A stretch of 64,000 nt of DNA from Plantago elongata. Its lineage: Eukaryota > Streptophyta > Magnoliopsida > Lamiales > Plantaginaceae. Made by a program: the position numbers and the translations under genes. Below are positions 1 to 12,052 of the stretch, in pieces (within the stretch, counting starts at the first letter, position 1; each line of letters starts with the position of its first letter). The stretch lies in NCBI GenBank assembly GCA_036897095.1, contig JAYMSP010000079.1, positions 26,591 to 90,590 of the forward strand. The letters run 5' to 3'. A model generated the notes under the pieces. It did no database searches. It was not told the DNA's origin and saw nothing but the letters and a program-made list of their open reading frames with translations.

Positions 1-301
1 TAGATAAAGAAAAGTATATTGTAATTTAGTGAAAATGTATATTATGTTTAATAAAAATTATCATACCTTTAACATTCATCTTATTAATATGCAATATGCA
101 TGTAAAAACTGTCTCTATATGGTGCAGGCCAAATTTCATATTCTAACATTTAGCAAGTTCTCATCTTTTTCTTTGGTCAAGTTTGTCCATACCAGTCTGT
201 ATTATATCATTCAGTGTTGACTACCAGAGTCACTCTTACTCATAATCATCATCATCACCAATTCCTCTGTGCTAACAAGAAGTAAAATATCTGATGAAAG
301 C
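1..301. other. upstream flank of the receptor-kinase gene
   Basis: No gene is recognisable. The short open frame at 29-220 is low-complexity and resembles no family. The stretch probably holds the 5' untranslated region and promoter of the gene starting at 302. Confidence 0.5.
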
Positions 302-3300
302 ATGCATCAGTTTCTCATCTCAGCTTTCGCATGGATAATTGTGTCATTCCTCATCATATTAGTAGCTGATGCCAGTGCTGGTCCATTTACAGGTGAAGTG
401 TCCATCAACTGTGGCTCATCTGGAGCTTCAGTTTCTCTGGATGGCAGATCATGGCTTGGAGACTATTATTCGAACCTTACAATCAAGGGCTCGTCAACCA
501 GGTCTGCTGTCACCGGGGAAAGGACCTTAGCTGATCCAGTGCCCTACAAGACAGCACGAATCTCTCATTCAGGTTTTTCCTACATATTCCGACTCAATTC
601 AGGTCAGAAACTGATCCGGCTTCACTTTAATCCTACTTCCTATAACGGTTTCAAAAGTTCTGATGACTTGTTCACTGTTCGAGCTGGTCGTTTTACCTTA
701 CTGAGTAATTTCAGTGCTTCAATAACTGCTAATGCTCTTGGTGTTAATTTTATTGTAAAGGAATTCTGTATTATACTTGATCAAAATTGTCTACTTAATG
801 TGACTTTCTCTCCTGCAATTTTAACTTGTTGGTCACGAGATACGTATGCTTTCATCAATGCCATCCAAGTTATATCTGTGCCTGAACCCCTTTCTTATAC
901 TGGCGATAATGGAATCCAAGTGCTTGGTGAGAAATATCCGTTCTATATTGATAATAGTACTGCACTTGAAATGGTTCACCGGCAAAGTATTAAGAGGGAT
1001 TGTGTTTTACCGAGTGATGATTTCCCTGGCATGTTCGGGATGTCGAATAACCAGGTCAAGAATAGCACATGGAGAATATCTGTGGACATCGGTTTTAGGT
1101 ACTTGGTGAGGTTCCATTTCAGTGAGCTGGCACATGTTATCAACAATAGCTTTTCACTTGTTATCAACCACATGGTTGCTTACACGAATGCCCGTGTAGT
1201 TGAACAGAAGGATCAGTCTGATGAGCATGGCCTTGTTTACAGAAACTACATGGTTATGGCAAAAGGGTGCAAACTACAGGGTAAACGTGACATTTTCATT
1301 TCTCTGCAGCTGAAAAATGAATTTGACTATGGACATGGTCCCCTTCAGGGATTTGAAATATTCAAGTTAAGCAATCCCGACGATAGTCTTGGAAGTCCAA
1401 ATCCCTCACCTCCAGAAGAAGGCTTACCGTTCTGGACTTTCCAACATGGATTTTCAGTTCTTGGTAACAGAAACACAGTTGCAACAGCTGTCATAGTGAT
1501 TATCTGTTTTGTTAATGCCATTGTTCACATGCTACGGCAAAGTTGGGAAGCTTATTTTCCAGAGGAGAAAAAGAAGCCAACAACCAGGGTTTCACGAATC
1601 TGTCGTTGTTTTTCACTACCTGAGATCCAAGCAGCTACTAGGAACTTCCATGATTCAGTTGTTATTGGAAAGGGAGGATTTGGTAAAGTCTACAGAGGGT
1701 TCATAGGTTACAGTCGAGAAATTGTAGCCATAAAACGGTTGAAAACAGACTCCAAGCAAGGGAGCCGTGAATTCTGGACAGAAGTTGAGACACTTTCTGC
1801 GCTTCGGCATGTTAATTTAGTCTCCCTAATTGGCTACTGCAATGAGCAACAGGAAATGATTCTTGTTTACGAGTATATGCCAAATGGAACACTAGCCGAC
1901 CATCTCTACAGGCTTGCGAGGAAAAAAAGTAAGTTCACTTCGCTTTCTTGGGAGGAACGGTTTCAGATCTGCATTGGAGCTGGGCGAGGACTTGACTATC
2001 TTCACACAGGTAAAGGGGTGATACATCGCGATGCAAAGGCTTCAAATATCCTTCTAGATGAATGTTTTGTGGCTAAGTTTTCAGACTTTGGCTTGGCAAA
2101 GACTGAATGCTTGAGTGTGTTGCAAAATCAAGAAAGCACAAACGTTAAGGGTACATTTGGATATATTGATCCGGATTATTTTAAAACTCGTAAACTAACA
2201 ACGAAAAGCGACACATATGCATTTGGTGTGGTGTTGTTGGAAGTATTGTGTGGGAGACCTGCAGTTGATCCTCTTGCTGGGGAAGATCAGTGCAGTCTAA
2301 CCACATGGGCTCGAGATAACATTAGACGGGGAAAAGTGGACCTGATCTTAGCTCCATGTCTGCGTGATGAAATCACAGCAGGTAGTTTGACAGCATTTTT
2401 GAAGATTGCTGAAAGCTGCTTGCATGATGAGCCAATTCAGCGGCCTCCTATTGTCCATGCCATCATAGGCCTGGAGTTCGCACTTGAGTTGCAGAAGCGA
2501 AAGCGTTCGTTATCAAATGATATAGCAAGTTTAGCTGATCTCTTGCCATTTACTACTAGAACTCAGCAGGGAAATTCTAATCATTTGGTAACAGATGAGA
2601 TTACAAATGCTGATGCTGTCGTGCTGTGTGACGATGGAGCTTTGCCTGCTGAAATATCTGGCGCTGCTGATGTCTTGCCACGTACTAATAGAACGTCAAG
2701 GAGCACAATGCAACTGACCGTGGACTCATCTAATATGCAGAGTATGACAGGTTTCATGAAAGAAGAAACTGACAGTAGAATGGCTGAGGATGAGTCTCCG
2801 AATGGAAAAACAGATGGCCAGAAAACATTAATGAACAAGCTATCACGACTTTTCTCATGGGTTTCAATTTGGAAGAGTGCAAAACCATCCAAAAGAACCC
2901 GATTTGCTGGCATCTCAAAATCAGGTATTATTCTGGCCACAGAATTTCAGAATAATCTGTGTCTTGTAAAACAGTTAAAGACACTAACTTCCCATAATCC
3001 CATGCCTCATGGGAATTACCGAATTAGTGTCTTGGGATAAGCTGTGTGATTCATATTTATTTTCAAACTTCTGGTTTTTAGTAGTAAAAGATGGTGTGAT
3101 ATATCTTCTTAGTGGTTTTTTAGAAACTGGATATAAAATGTACTTCACCTAGAATCAATCTCGAAATTTGTATTCCATATTTTGCAGCACCGATAATAAA
3201 GAACAAGATCAAGAAAGAACCAACGAGCTGTAGAGTAGCTGATGTTGAGCCTCGACATGGAAACACAGATGCACGAAAGTCTATAGTGTATAAGCTATCA

Positions 3301-5292
3301 CGCTTTTTCCAATGGCACTCAGTTCGAAAAGCAAAACCGTACAAGAGAAAAGACTTTGCTGGCATCTCAATATCAGGTATTGGTTTATCACTGCATATGA
3401 GATGTGTCAGAGTTTATACCTGGTCTGATTCTTCTCGTATAATACGTTTCTAGAGAACAAATCTTGGTAACAAAACAAATAGAAGTCAGAACTTTGGTAG
3501 GGAAGCAGTTCTGAAACTATATAGTCATGTTCATGTAGATGATTTACAATTATAGTCACATAATATTAAGCAGGAAACTGTACCAAGTCTTATCAAATGA
3601 ATACTGTGACTTGTGGCTTACCATTACTTCGATTTTAATCTTTTCATATCTTGGGGTCTTCACTTCAAGCTATTCATAGCTATATACGAAGTATGAATTC
3701 TTTTAAATTTCGGAATCTTTTATCTTGCTAGCAAATGTGGTGCAGATCGCGGCAATTTAGTTTTTGTTTCAATTGCATATGTAAATGTTGAGAGGGATAT
3801 TGATGTGAAAATGTATTGTACGTCCAACTGTCCTGAAAGTCGAAACTTAATATGTATATATATTGCAGCCCCACTTACGAAGTACTTCAGCAACAAGACA
3901 TCCTTAAGAAGTAGTCGTGCTTATCCAAAAACAGAACATGCACTAATTAGTCGGGATTATCAGAAAACAGAACTTGCAGAAGGTGGAAATGTCGACTTGA
4001 TCCCGAGTCACAATCTCAGAATTTACTCATTCTCAGAATTGAAGACTGCAACTAGAAATTTCAGAGGAGATTTACTTATCGGGGAAGGTGGTTTCGGCAG
4101 AGTTTACAAAGGTTTTCTAGAGGATAAATCAACCAACACAAGTGGAGTGAGGTCCTCCATTGCTGTAAAGCATTTGAATCGCGAAAGCTGCCAAGGGATT
4201 GAGGAGTGGCTGGTAATTATATTGTTTCTGTCAATGTGTGCATCTGTTTTGATACAAACAAGGTTTTAGTGTTTTCTTATTGCGTTGTTGTCTACTGCCG
4301 TGCAATAAAAAAAAAGAACTATGGATTCTCTCCCAATAGCTGTTCTACTTGTGAATGCTACAAATTTATGTGCAGGCTGAGATAAAGTTCCTGGGAAAAC
4401 AATGTCACCCTAATCTAGTGAAGCTATTGGGTTACAGCTTCGAATCTGGAGAGCTCCTGCTTGTCTATGAATACATGCAAAACGGAAGCTTAGAGAAACA
4501 TATTTTTTTGAGTAAGCGATCAGATTAAGCATGACTAACTATATCTTCAAAATTAGGCCACATACGCATTCCATCTTGTTAAAGCTAGATGCTGAAAATA
4601 TTAGTTTTCTTGTACAGAGAGTCCTCATGCTCAGCCACTTTCATGGAATATTAGGCTTAAGATATTAATTGGAGCAGCTCGTGGCCTCGCATATTTGCAT
4701 TCTCATGAAAAGTCAGTTATATATAGAGACTTCAAAACCTCAAACATCCTGCTTGATGGAGTAAGCTATTATGATATTCGATTGTCAGCTATATCTTCTC
4801 CAACTTTTGTTTACATTTAAAGATGCATGAATGTGTTGCCTTCTGTTGCTCTAGAACTTCTTTTACGTTCTGAGGCAGATATCACGATACTGGAACGACA
4901 TTCTGACTTTTTTCTTCAATTGGTTCTTCTGTGTTCTCAGTCATACAATGCCAAGCTGTCTGACTTTGGTTTGGCAAAATTGGGTGCAAGTGTTGGTCAC
5001 AGCCATGTATCAACCCGGATAATGGGAACATATGGTTATGCTGCTCCTGAATACATGGCAACAGGTACGATACTGCCATACTGGCGCTGTCAGAGCTTCA
5101 ATTAGACTGAAAAGCATTGTAGTAATTAGTGTAATGACATTTTGTCTGCCAGGGCACTTGTACATCAAGAGTGACGTGTATGGTTTTGGAGTTGTCCTGT
5201 TGGAAATGCTTACAGGATTACAAGCACTGGACATAAGTCGTCCATCTGGACAGGGATATCTGGTCGACTGGATCATGCCTATAAAAGCATGA
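302..5292 (+). CDS. Malectin-like receptor kinase fused in phase to a second, RLCK-VII-like kinase (truncated by an in-frame TGA)
   Basis: Proposed exons: 302-2924, 3188-3376, 3869-4212, 4376-4511, 4618-4760, 4941-5064, 5153-5292; 1232 residues. The first ATG is at 302; the frame is open further upstream but only from a GTG. Visible in order: signal peptide (about 1-25), two malectin-like modules (about 30-370), membrane helix (about 392-413), and a Ser/Thr kinase with Lys478, HRD Asp577 and DFG Asp595, as in the CrRLK1L family. A basic linker follows, partly repeated in exon 2. The second kinase has [11 protein letters not shown], an invariant Lys near 1038, [12 protein letters not shown] and SDFGLAK, typical of RLCK-VII/PBL kinases. 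All junctions use GT-AG and keep phase; the two joining exon 2 to its neighbours are both phase 1. No MGxC myristoylation start is seen before the second kinase. Family members sense cell-wall or peptide cues at the plasma membrane. Alternative: two adjacent genes, the first ending at the TAA at 3038-3040. Confidence 0.7.
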
Positions 5293-5535
5293 AAGGGATC
5301 AATGAAGATAATCATGGACGCACGCCTGGAAGGAAGATATCCTTCTAAATCCGCGTTACAAGTATATCAGCTAGCTAAAAGTTGTGTGACAGCTAATCCA
5401 AAAGCCAGACCATCAATGAAAGAAGTAGTTGAAATACTGGAAGCTGTTGAGACTCTTGAAGCTGTTAAAGATAACTTGAGCCCATTTAAGTTCATGAGTT
5501 CCAGTCGGACAACTATGAGTCTGGCAAAGAGATGA
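5293..5535 (+). pseudogene. C-terminal kinase lobe stranded behind the TGA
   Basis: Directly after TGA 5290-5292, in the same frame, the sequence encodes the rest of kinase subdomains X-XI ([14 protein letters not shown], then [12 protein letters not shown]) and ends at TGA 5533-5535. Counting the stop as one residue, the distance from the DW motif to IMDARLEG equals that of intact PBL kinases. A single nonsense substitution is therefore more likely than a frameshift. Without the stop the protein would be 1313 residues. Confidence 0.75.
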
Positions 5536-7034
5536 ACAATCACTTTACGCTTGGAGAAAAGCTTCCGGTTTTTACCACTGCGAATTTGTGAAAGCCAAAA
5601 GGTAGTGGATGCGGGTTCTTAAGTCTCAACGTTTTAGATTAAAAGATGCTTCCTGTTTTATATACTTCTATTTTGTTCTATTTTAACTCTCTGTCACTCT
5701 AATTCTTCCATATGATCAATCGAGTCGTTCAAAAGTCCATGTAAGCTTTTCAGTTGCGCAGTTGTATATAATATGACAGACATATTCCGTGCACTTCCTT
5801 CCCTAAATCAAAACAGTAGATCATATTATCAGGACCTGCAAGCCAATATACCTTCCCGTTCAAAAACTTTGAGCGGAAACGGTGAAGGCAAAAACCTTTT
5901 TCGAAATTGTTCTCGACCAAGAGTTCGCACGTAAACTATATAATCCTACCCTGAAAACTCCAGCCTCAGAATAAGTTTCAGTTATAGCCAAAACCTTGTA
6001 GTCAGCTGCTCGCAATCGAGAGCTATCTTAACGAGCCGATCACAAACACGATTATGATCAAAAGCTTGATGATCAAGAGCCGATTATGAGCATGCCTGGA
6101 ATTCTAACAATAACTGATCCATTAAGTTATAGCTCGACTCAGCTCGAAGGTGAATATTTAGTTTATACGTTCCATGCAGGTTGTCCATATTGTTTTTTGA
6201 TATAACTTAAGAAGAGTAATATTATGACACTATATAGTTCGTGCGCACGATTTAAATTTATAAGTTGTTAGTTTGATTAATAAATTTAATTTTTAAATTT
6301 TTCAGAAGTGAATATGAATAAATATAAAAGAACGTCTATATAATGATAAAAATGATAACTAGTACGAGTAAAGAGAAGTATTCGCATTCAATGTAATATA
6401 GTACGTGAGAAGTAGTCCCTCAAACTTTTCAAAACTCATTTCCTTATTAAATTACATATGCGGAATGACAGTTCACGAATTTCTCATTTATCTATATGGT
6501 ATACGTAGGGAAAGGATAATTATATCAAGCTAGTATAATTAAGTTGTGGTTCAAACAGTCTTTAATGGATTTCAGAAGACATCTTATATACCGGATTTAT
6601 AAATAATTTGTAAGCCTTGTAATTAAAATCAAATTAGTTAATTAAAAAATAAAATTAAGTAAATTTAAAATTATTTTTTAAATCATATAAAATATATTTA
6701 ACCACATAATCTATTTACTTAATTATAAACTCTATTAGAAATTTTCTCTTTCATTGTCGTATTGAAAGACATTCTATACCAGATTTGTTGTATGTAATTT
6801 GTGGGTATAATAAGGTAATTCTGTGTTAATCTAGACTCCTAGAGCGTATTAATACCTATGTGTGGCGCATTTCGAAATAGATCACATTTTCAAGGTGAAA
6901 CATGCAATTTACCCTTAAATATTTTTCATTTAATTCTGCAACATTTTAGATCCACAGTAACTATATAAACACCATTGGAGTACCACTCGAAGGTCTTTTC
7001 GCTTCCACGTCCGTTCCCACTATCGTCGTCATCA
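5536..7034. other. intergenic, AT-rich
   Basis: Contains the 3' flank of the kinase gene, an AT-rich stretch at about 6200-6760, and the 5' region of the GAUT gene. Two diverged direct repeats of about 45 bases lie near 6575-6620 and 6765-6810, sharing an AGACAT...TATACC..GATTT core. They may be remains of a mobile element. No coding potential was found. Confidence 0.5.
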
Positions 7035-10000
7035 ATGGCGAACGCGTTCACGAGACGATTGTTCGTCTCTGCGATTCTCCCGATCTTCGTTGCGGTACTG
7101 TTTTCGTTTCTCATTTTCACCGTTTAAGCTCATGATGATTTCGAATTGGAATTTATACTGTTTGTGCTTCTACTGCATTCGAATCTCGTTAATCTGGATC
7201 AGTACGGTGATATTCGTAGCTTTGTTGAGTTTTCTATGCTGTTAGATTTTGAGTAGAGTTGTTATTTGTACCAATTTCCACACTGTTTGATGATGTTGTG
7301 TACAGTGAGTTTGGCATGATACACTGGAAGAGATCTTCGAGCTGTGTGTAGTTGCATAATGAGTGATTTAAACGGATGAGCTAGGTTTTATTGTGTGGAA
7401 GTTTGGAATGTGTATTACAGCTTAGACCGCTACTTTGGTTCTGCTTCTGCAAGCTAGGTAGAGGTGATTGAGTTTGTAGAAGTGGTAGGATGAAACAAGT
7501 CTGATCGTACTGATTTTTGTATGCAGTTATAGCGAGCTTTGTTGCGGTAGTGTTTTTGTTTTTCATCTTCATTGTTTAAGCTCATGGTTTTGAATTGGAT
7601 TTATGCTGTTTGTGCTTCTACTGCAATTGAATCTCGTTAATCTGGATTCAGTTTAGAGATAATCGTGGTGTCATTTTTTAGTAATTTGGGAAGATTAGCT
7701 ATGTTTATTGTGTAGAATTTTGAAAATGTGTATTACAGCCATGGTTTAGCTAGGTAGAGCTGATGGGAGTTTGTAGAAGTGGTTGGACCAAATAAGTCCT
7801 ATTCGTACTGATTTTCATGTGCTATAGTTAATTTTGCTCGATGATCGTATCATTTCGGTTAGTAATTTGTATAGCATAGCAACAATTTTGAATCATCTTA
7901 CATGTATAGCATATTGATGCAGGTCATAATTCATGGATCTCTAGTGGCAGGACAGATATCACATTCATCTTCATCGTAAGCTGTAACTTATTATTGTAAT
8001 TCAGGATTTCAGTTTGTTAAGTAGGTGTAGTTTGTTTAAAGTGGCTGGTTGTTGTTGATATGGATTCTAGACATATGACTATATGGGGTGACCCTTTCTC
8101 CTTTTCTCTTCATCTCCAGTCAAAGAGAGCGTAAGATATATGATTGTCCACGCTGTATTGAGAGACAGGTAATTTGTTAACTCATCTTCTGCCTCTGATC
8201 TGTACAGTCTCTGCAAACTCACTTTGTAGAAGACTAGAAGTTTCCTGTATGAAGACTCTTAACTATTATTTGCCGTCCGTGAAATTTCAATTAGTAGTAT
8301 AGGAGTTTCAATTTGCACAGAATGCAAATAGTATGATTAAGGTTAATCTGGAAGAAGTATTCTGAGAGTTGAGATATCCATGCTGGGCCACTTTGCGCCA
8401 TCAAGTCTATTAGGAAATATCAAGTTACTTATTTACCATAGGAGCGCATCTTGGAACAAATTTCTGTTGCCAGGACTTCCTTTTCCTTTTTGCTTCACAT
8501 TCAGTTAAACGAGCTAATTGATTGCATTTATTTGGTTTGAATAATGCATTGGCAGGATCAGCGCAATACTACCTCTGCTGATCATCGAGATAGAAAGGTA
8601 ATGAATCTATATAGTATTATATAGTAATATATATAAAGAAGACAGCAGATAACAATATTCATATCATCTACTTGATGCAGGATATTGACATAATTGTAAC
8701 ATACAGTGACCCTTCTGGTACTATTCGAGTTAAGACCATCAGATCCAGGGACCTTTCTGCTTCTTGGGTATGGAAACACCCCGGTGAAGAGAACCGTGAT
8801 CAGGCATGAACTTGGCCACTTCCTCTAACACGGCTGCCTTGGCATTTTAACTCATGTCCACTACATATTGATGATTCTAACTTACCGATACTAATTTTCT
8901 TTTTTTCAGATAGCAGATGCTGCATCTCATCCTAAACTGGCAGGGGAAGATTCCAGCAATGATAACCAATCTGGAGGTGATATGCCGGTATCCCGGGCAT
9001 CTCCTATTCACCCAGTGAAACTTAAGAGAAAGGTGAATTATGTTATTCTGCTTATGATCATAGTTTTCACTTTGTTTAGTTGGTCTAATATTGTGGTCGG
9101 TCCTCATGTTTCAGGGTTTACGAAAGGAAAGGAGGGAGACCAGGGCAGCAGAACTGATTAAACAAGACAAGCAGATGGATAACCAGATGCAAGAAGCCGC
9201 CATTGCGCGAGCTAGAGATCTTGATACCACTAAAAAGGGAAAATATAACATATGGAGGAAGGTATATGAGAATCCCAAGTCTGACTCCACTGTAAAACTG
9301 ATGCGGGATCAGATCATAATGGCTCGAGCTTATGCCACACTCGCTAGAGCAAAAAATGAAACTGCACTTTATGATTCTCTAATGAGGCATTCTAGAGAAA
9401 GTCAACTTGCTATTGGAGAAGCGACATCTGATGCTGAACTGCATGCAAGGTCTTGTTACTTCAAATCTTTGGTAGAATTAAAAATTGATGATTGGTTACA
9501 TTGTTCTTGTTAATAAACCCTTACTCTTTTCATTCCATCTGCACCAGTGCATTGGATCAAGCAAAATCCATGGGTCACATCCTGGCTACAGCAAAGGACC
9601 AGATGTATGATTGTATTTCAATAGCACGCAAATTGAGAGCCATGCTTCAGTCAACTGAGACTAATGTTAACTTGCTAAAGAAGAAGAGTACATTTCTTAT
9701 ACAGCTAGCTGCAAAAACTCTCCCCGGACCACTGCATTGTGTTCCTTTGCTTCTCTCAACTGATTACTACTTACATAATTTTGATGATAAGGAATTTCCC
9801 CACAAAGAGAAACTGGAAGATCCTTCCCTTTTCCACTACGCCATCTTTTCTGATAATGTAGTTGCCACATCTGTTGTTGTAAACTCAACAGTACTGCATG
9901 CAGAAGAGCCCGAGAAGCATGTTTTTCATATAGTGACGGATAAGCTAAATTTTGCAGCAATGAAAATGTGGTTTCTTGTTAATGCTCCATTTGGTGCAGC

Positions 10001-11476
10001 CATTGAAGTCAAGAATGTCGACGACTTCACTTGGCTCAATTCTTCATACTGCCCTGTTCTGCGTCAGCTTGAATCATCACGCATGATAGAGTACTATTTC
10101 AAGGCACATCAGGTGTCATCCCTAACTACAGGGACAGACAATCTGAAATATAGGAATCCAAAATATCTGTCGATGCTTAATCATCTTAGGTTTTACCTTC
10201 CTGAAGTTTATCCTAAGCTGGATAAGATATTGTTCCTCGATGATGACATTGTAGTTCAGAAGGACCTGACGCCTTTATGGTCAATTAATCTGCAAGGAAT
10301 GGTGAATGGCGCTGTTGAAACATGCAAAGAGAGTTTCCATAGGTTTGACAAGTATCTCAACTTTTCCAATCCAAAGATATCAGAAAATTTCGATCCAAAT
10401 GCTTGTGGATGGGCGTTTGGTATGAACATATTTGATTTGAGACAATGGAGAAAGCGTGACATCACTGGAATATACCATTACTGGCAAAACCTGGTATGAA
10501 ATTTCTATTTAATAAGCCTCTCCCCTTTTGCTATGTGATCAGTAATAGCGTGAAAGATGAGTATACTGGCTGTTTCGTTTCATTAATATTTATCAAAGTA
10601 GCATGATGTCTTCTTCAATGGTGGACGCTGATACACTTCCTTTTTTTACACCCGTCTAATAGTGTTGGATGTCTATGAAATATCCTACACGTAATGAGTT
10701 CTTTGAAATCATAAAGCTGAAAAGTGCAAGGCTTCTGCAGTGGGTTCGTTAGATTAAGAGATCCAGAAATGTTGAATCCCATGGTCTCTTCACGGTTCAC
10801 ACTACAGGACTACATGTTTGGATAATACATTATTTTCCAATAGTTCAAATGGATCTAATGTTAATCCCTTTCTTATCTAACTTAAAATGATTAATAGTAT
10901 TATTCTTGTTTCACTGTCTGGTCTTTTAAATTTAGAGATGAGACTGTAGAAAGTCTTTTCTCCCAATTGCTTAGTGATGTCCTGGCCTCATGGGTGTTAT
11001 TTTTACGCTGTAATTCTTGTGTGGCAGGTTCTAGTCTGTAATCACTAGATTCAGATCAATATGTTAGTTGACAAGAGATTTTATTTTTTTGAATACTTGC
11101 ACACTCAAAGTTTGTAGCAGCACCTTTACCTTATATCTGGTCATCACGAATAATTATTTTACTTTCTCTAATGGTAGTTTAAATTGTGGTGCAGAATGAA
11201 GAGAGGACCCTTTGGAAACTTGGGACACTTCCTCCTGGCCTCATTACTTTCTACAATCTAACCTATCCTCTGGCTAGAAGCTGGCACGTTCTAGGATTGG
11301 GTTATGATCCTGCTCTTAACCAAACTGCAATAAAGCATGCTGCCGTTGTGCATTATAATGGAAACTATAAACCGTGGTTGGATCTTGCCATTGGAAAGTA
11401 TAAATCTTACTGGTCCAGATATGTCCTGTCGGACAATTACTATCTGCAGCTCTGCAACCTGAACTATACTCGCTGA
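7035..11476 (+). CDS. GAUT1-like: Galacturonosyltransferase, GAUT1-like (GT8 family)
   Basis: Nine exons: 7035-7094, 7923-7975, 8120-8168, 8556-8597, 8681-8803, 8910-9032, 9115-9449, 9548-10493, 11195-11476; 670 residues, close to the length of Arabidopsis GAUT1. The protein is type II: a short basic N-terminus, a signal anchor (about 8-30) and a variable stem. It then has the GAUT1/2-type RRETRAAELI and KLMRDQIIMARAY segments and a GT8 catalytic domain. FLDDDIVVQ near residue 490 carries the metal-binding DxD, and HYNGNYKPW near 630 is the C-terminal family motif. Family members transfer galacturonic acid from UDP-GalA onto homogalacturonan in the Golgi, with GAUT7 as partner in Arabidopsis. 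The DLSASW motif in exon 5 matches GAUT1. Intron 5 starts with GC instead of GT. Exons 1-4 are weakly conserved and least certain. Confidence 0.9.
7085..7860. repeat. diverged tandem duplication spanning exon 1 end and intron 1 of the GAUT gene
   Basis: The block at about 7085-7200 (end of exon 1, splice donor, and a TTTAAGCTCATG segment) recurs at about 7540-7660. The block at about 7410-7520, with GTGTATTACAGC and GTTTGTAGAAGTGG, recurs at about 7730-7830. The order is kept, so this is one tandem duplication. The copied exon edge keeps TTGTTGCG followed by GTAGTG, a possible second donor. Confidence 0.75.
8804..8909 (+). other. GC-AG intron (GAUT intron 5)
   Basis: The exon ends ...GATCAG and the intron begins GCATGA. 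The acceptor TTTTTTTCAG ends at 8909. The phase-0 join is needed to keep the frame from DLSASW into the next exon. The nearby GT (in CCCGGTGAAG) would break the frame. GC-AG introns are a known minor class handled by the U2 spliceosome. Confidence 0.7.
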
Positions 11477-12052
11477 TATATTCTTTCATTGATGTTTGAA
11501 GCTCCGATACAGTATCACAGGCAAGTGTCTGTGAACATTCTTGATGTCTAGGTGGTTCCGCTTGTAAAAAGTTGCTTTTCAGTTTTGGGAAGGCCATAGA
11601 TGCAAATTGTTACTCTCCTTCAACGGAGTACGCTGACTTGTAATATTTGTAACCACACATTAGATTCTCTAACAAAGTAATACAAGTTCCTGCTGCTGTA
11701 TATTACCAGAACTAAATATGGATGTTCAATCTGAGGGGACTTGTTATTTTTTGGTTTGATGAATTTGTTCGAATTTGAAGGTGCTTTTGCTAGTTGCTAC
11801 TTATGAATGGTCTTTGTGTGCCCGATCATTATGGTTATGGTTATAATGGTAGATGCACGGGACCAAGTTATTGAGAAGAATATGTAAATTGAGTCAGACT
11901 GGGTAGCAGGCTTCAGCCAGGTAAAAATGGAAAATTTTATTTTTACATGTAGATACTGATATATCCAAACATACATTCAAACAAATCGTAGAACTTACAC
12001 GCAGACAATGTAAACAACCAAAATAAACAAAAATACTCCAAGTGAAGCCTGG
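11477..12052. other. convergent 3' flanks (GAUT and aspartic protease A)
   Basis: This gap lies between two convergent genes and probably holds both 3' untranslated regions. No open frame with family resemblance was seen. Confidence 0.5.

Noticed and set aside
269-301. Extended N-terminus of the receptor kinase from position 269
   Set aside because: The frame there opens with GTG, not ATG. The ATG at 302 gives a clean signal peptide.
3805-3868. Separate RLCK gene starting at the ATG near 3811
   Set aside because: Possible, but the frame merely reads through an intron-like region with a TATATATTGCAG acceptor. It encodes no MGxC myristoylation start, and the three-exon phase match favours fusion. 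Kept as the stated alternative.
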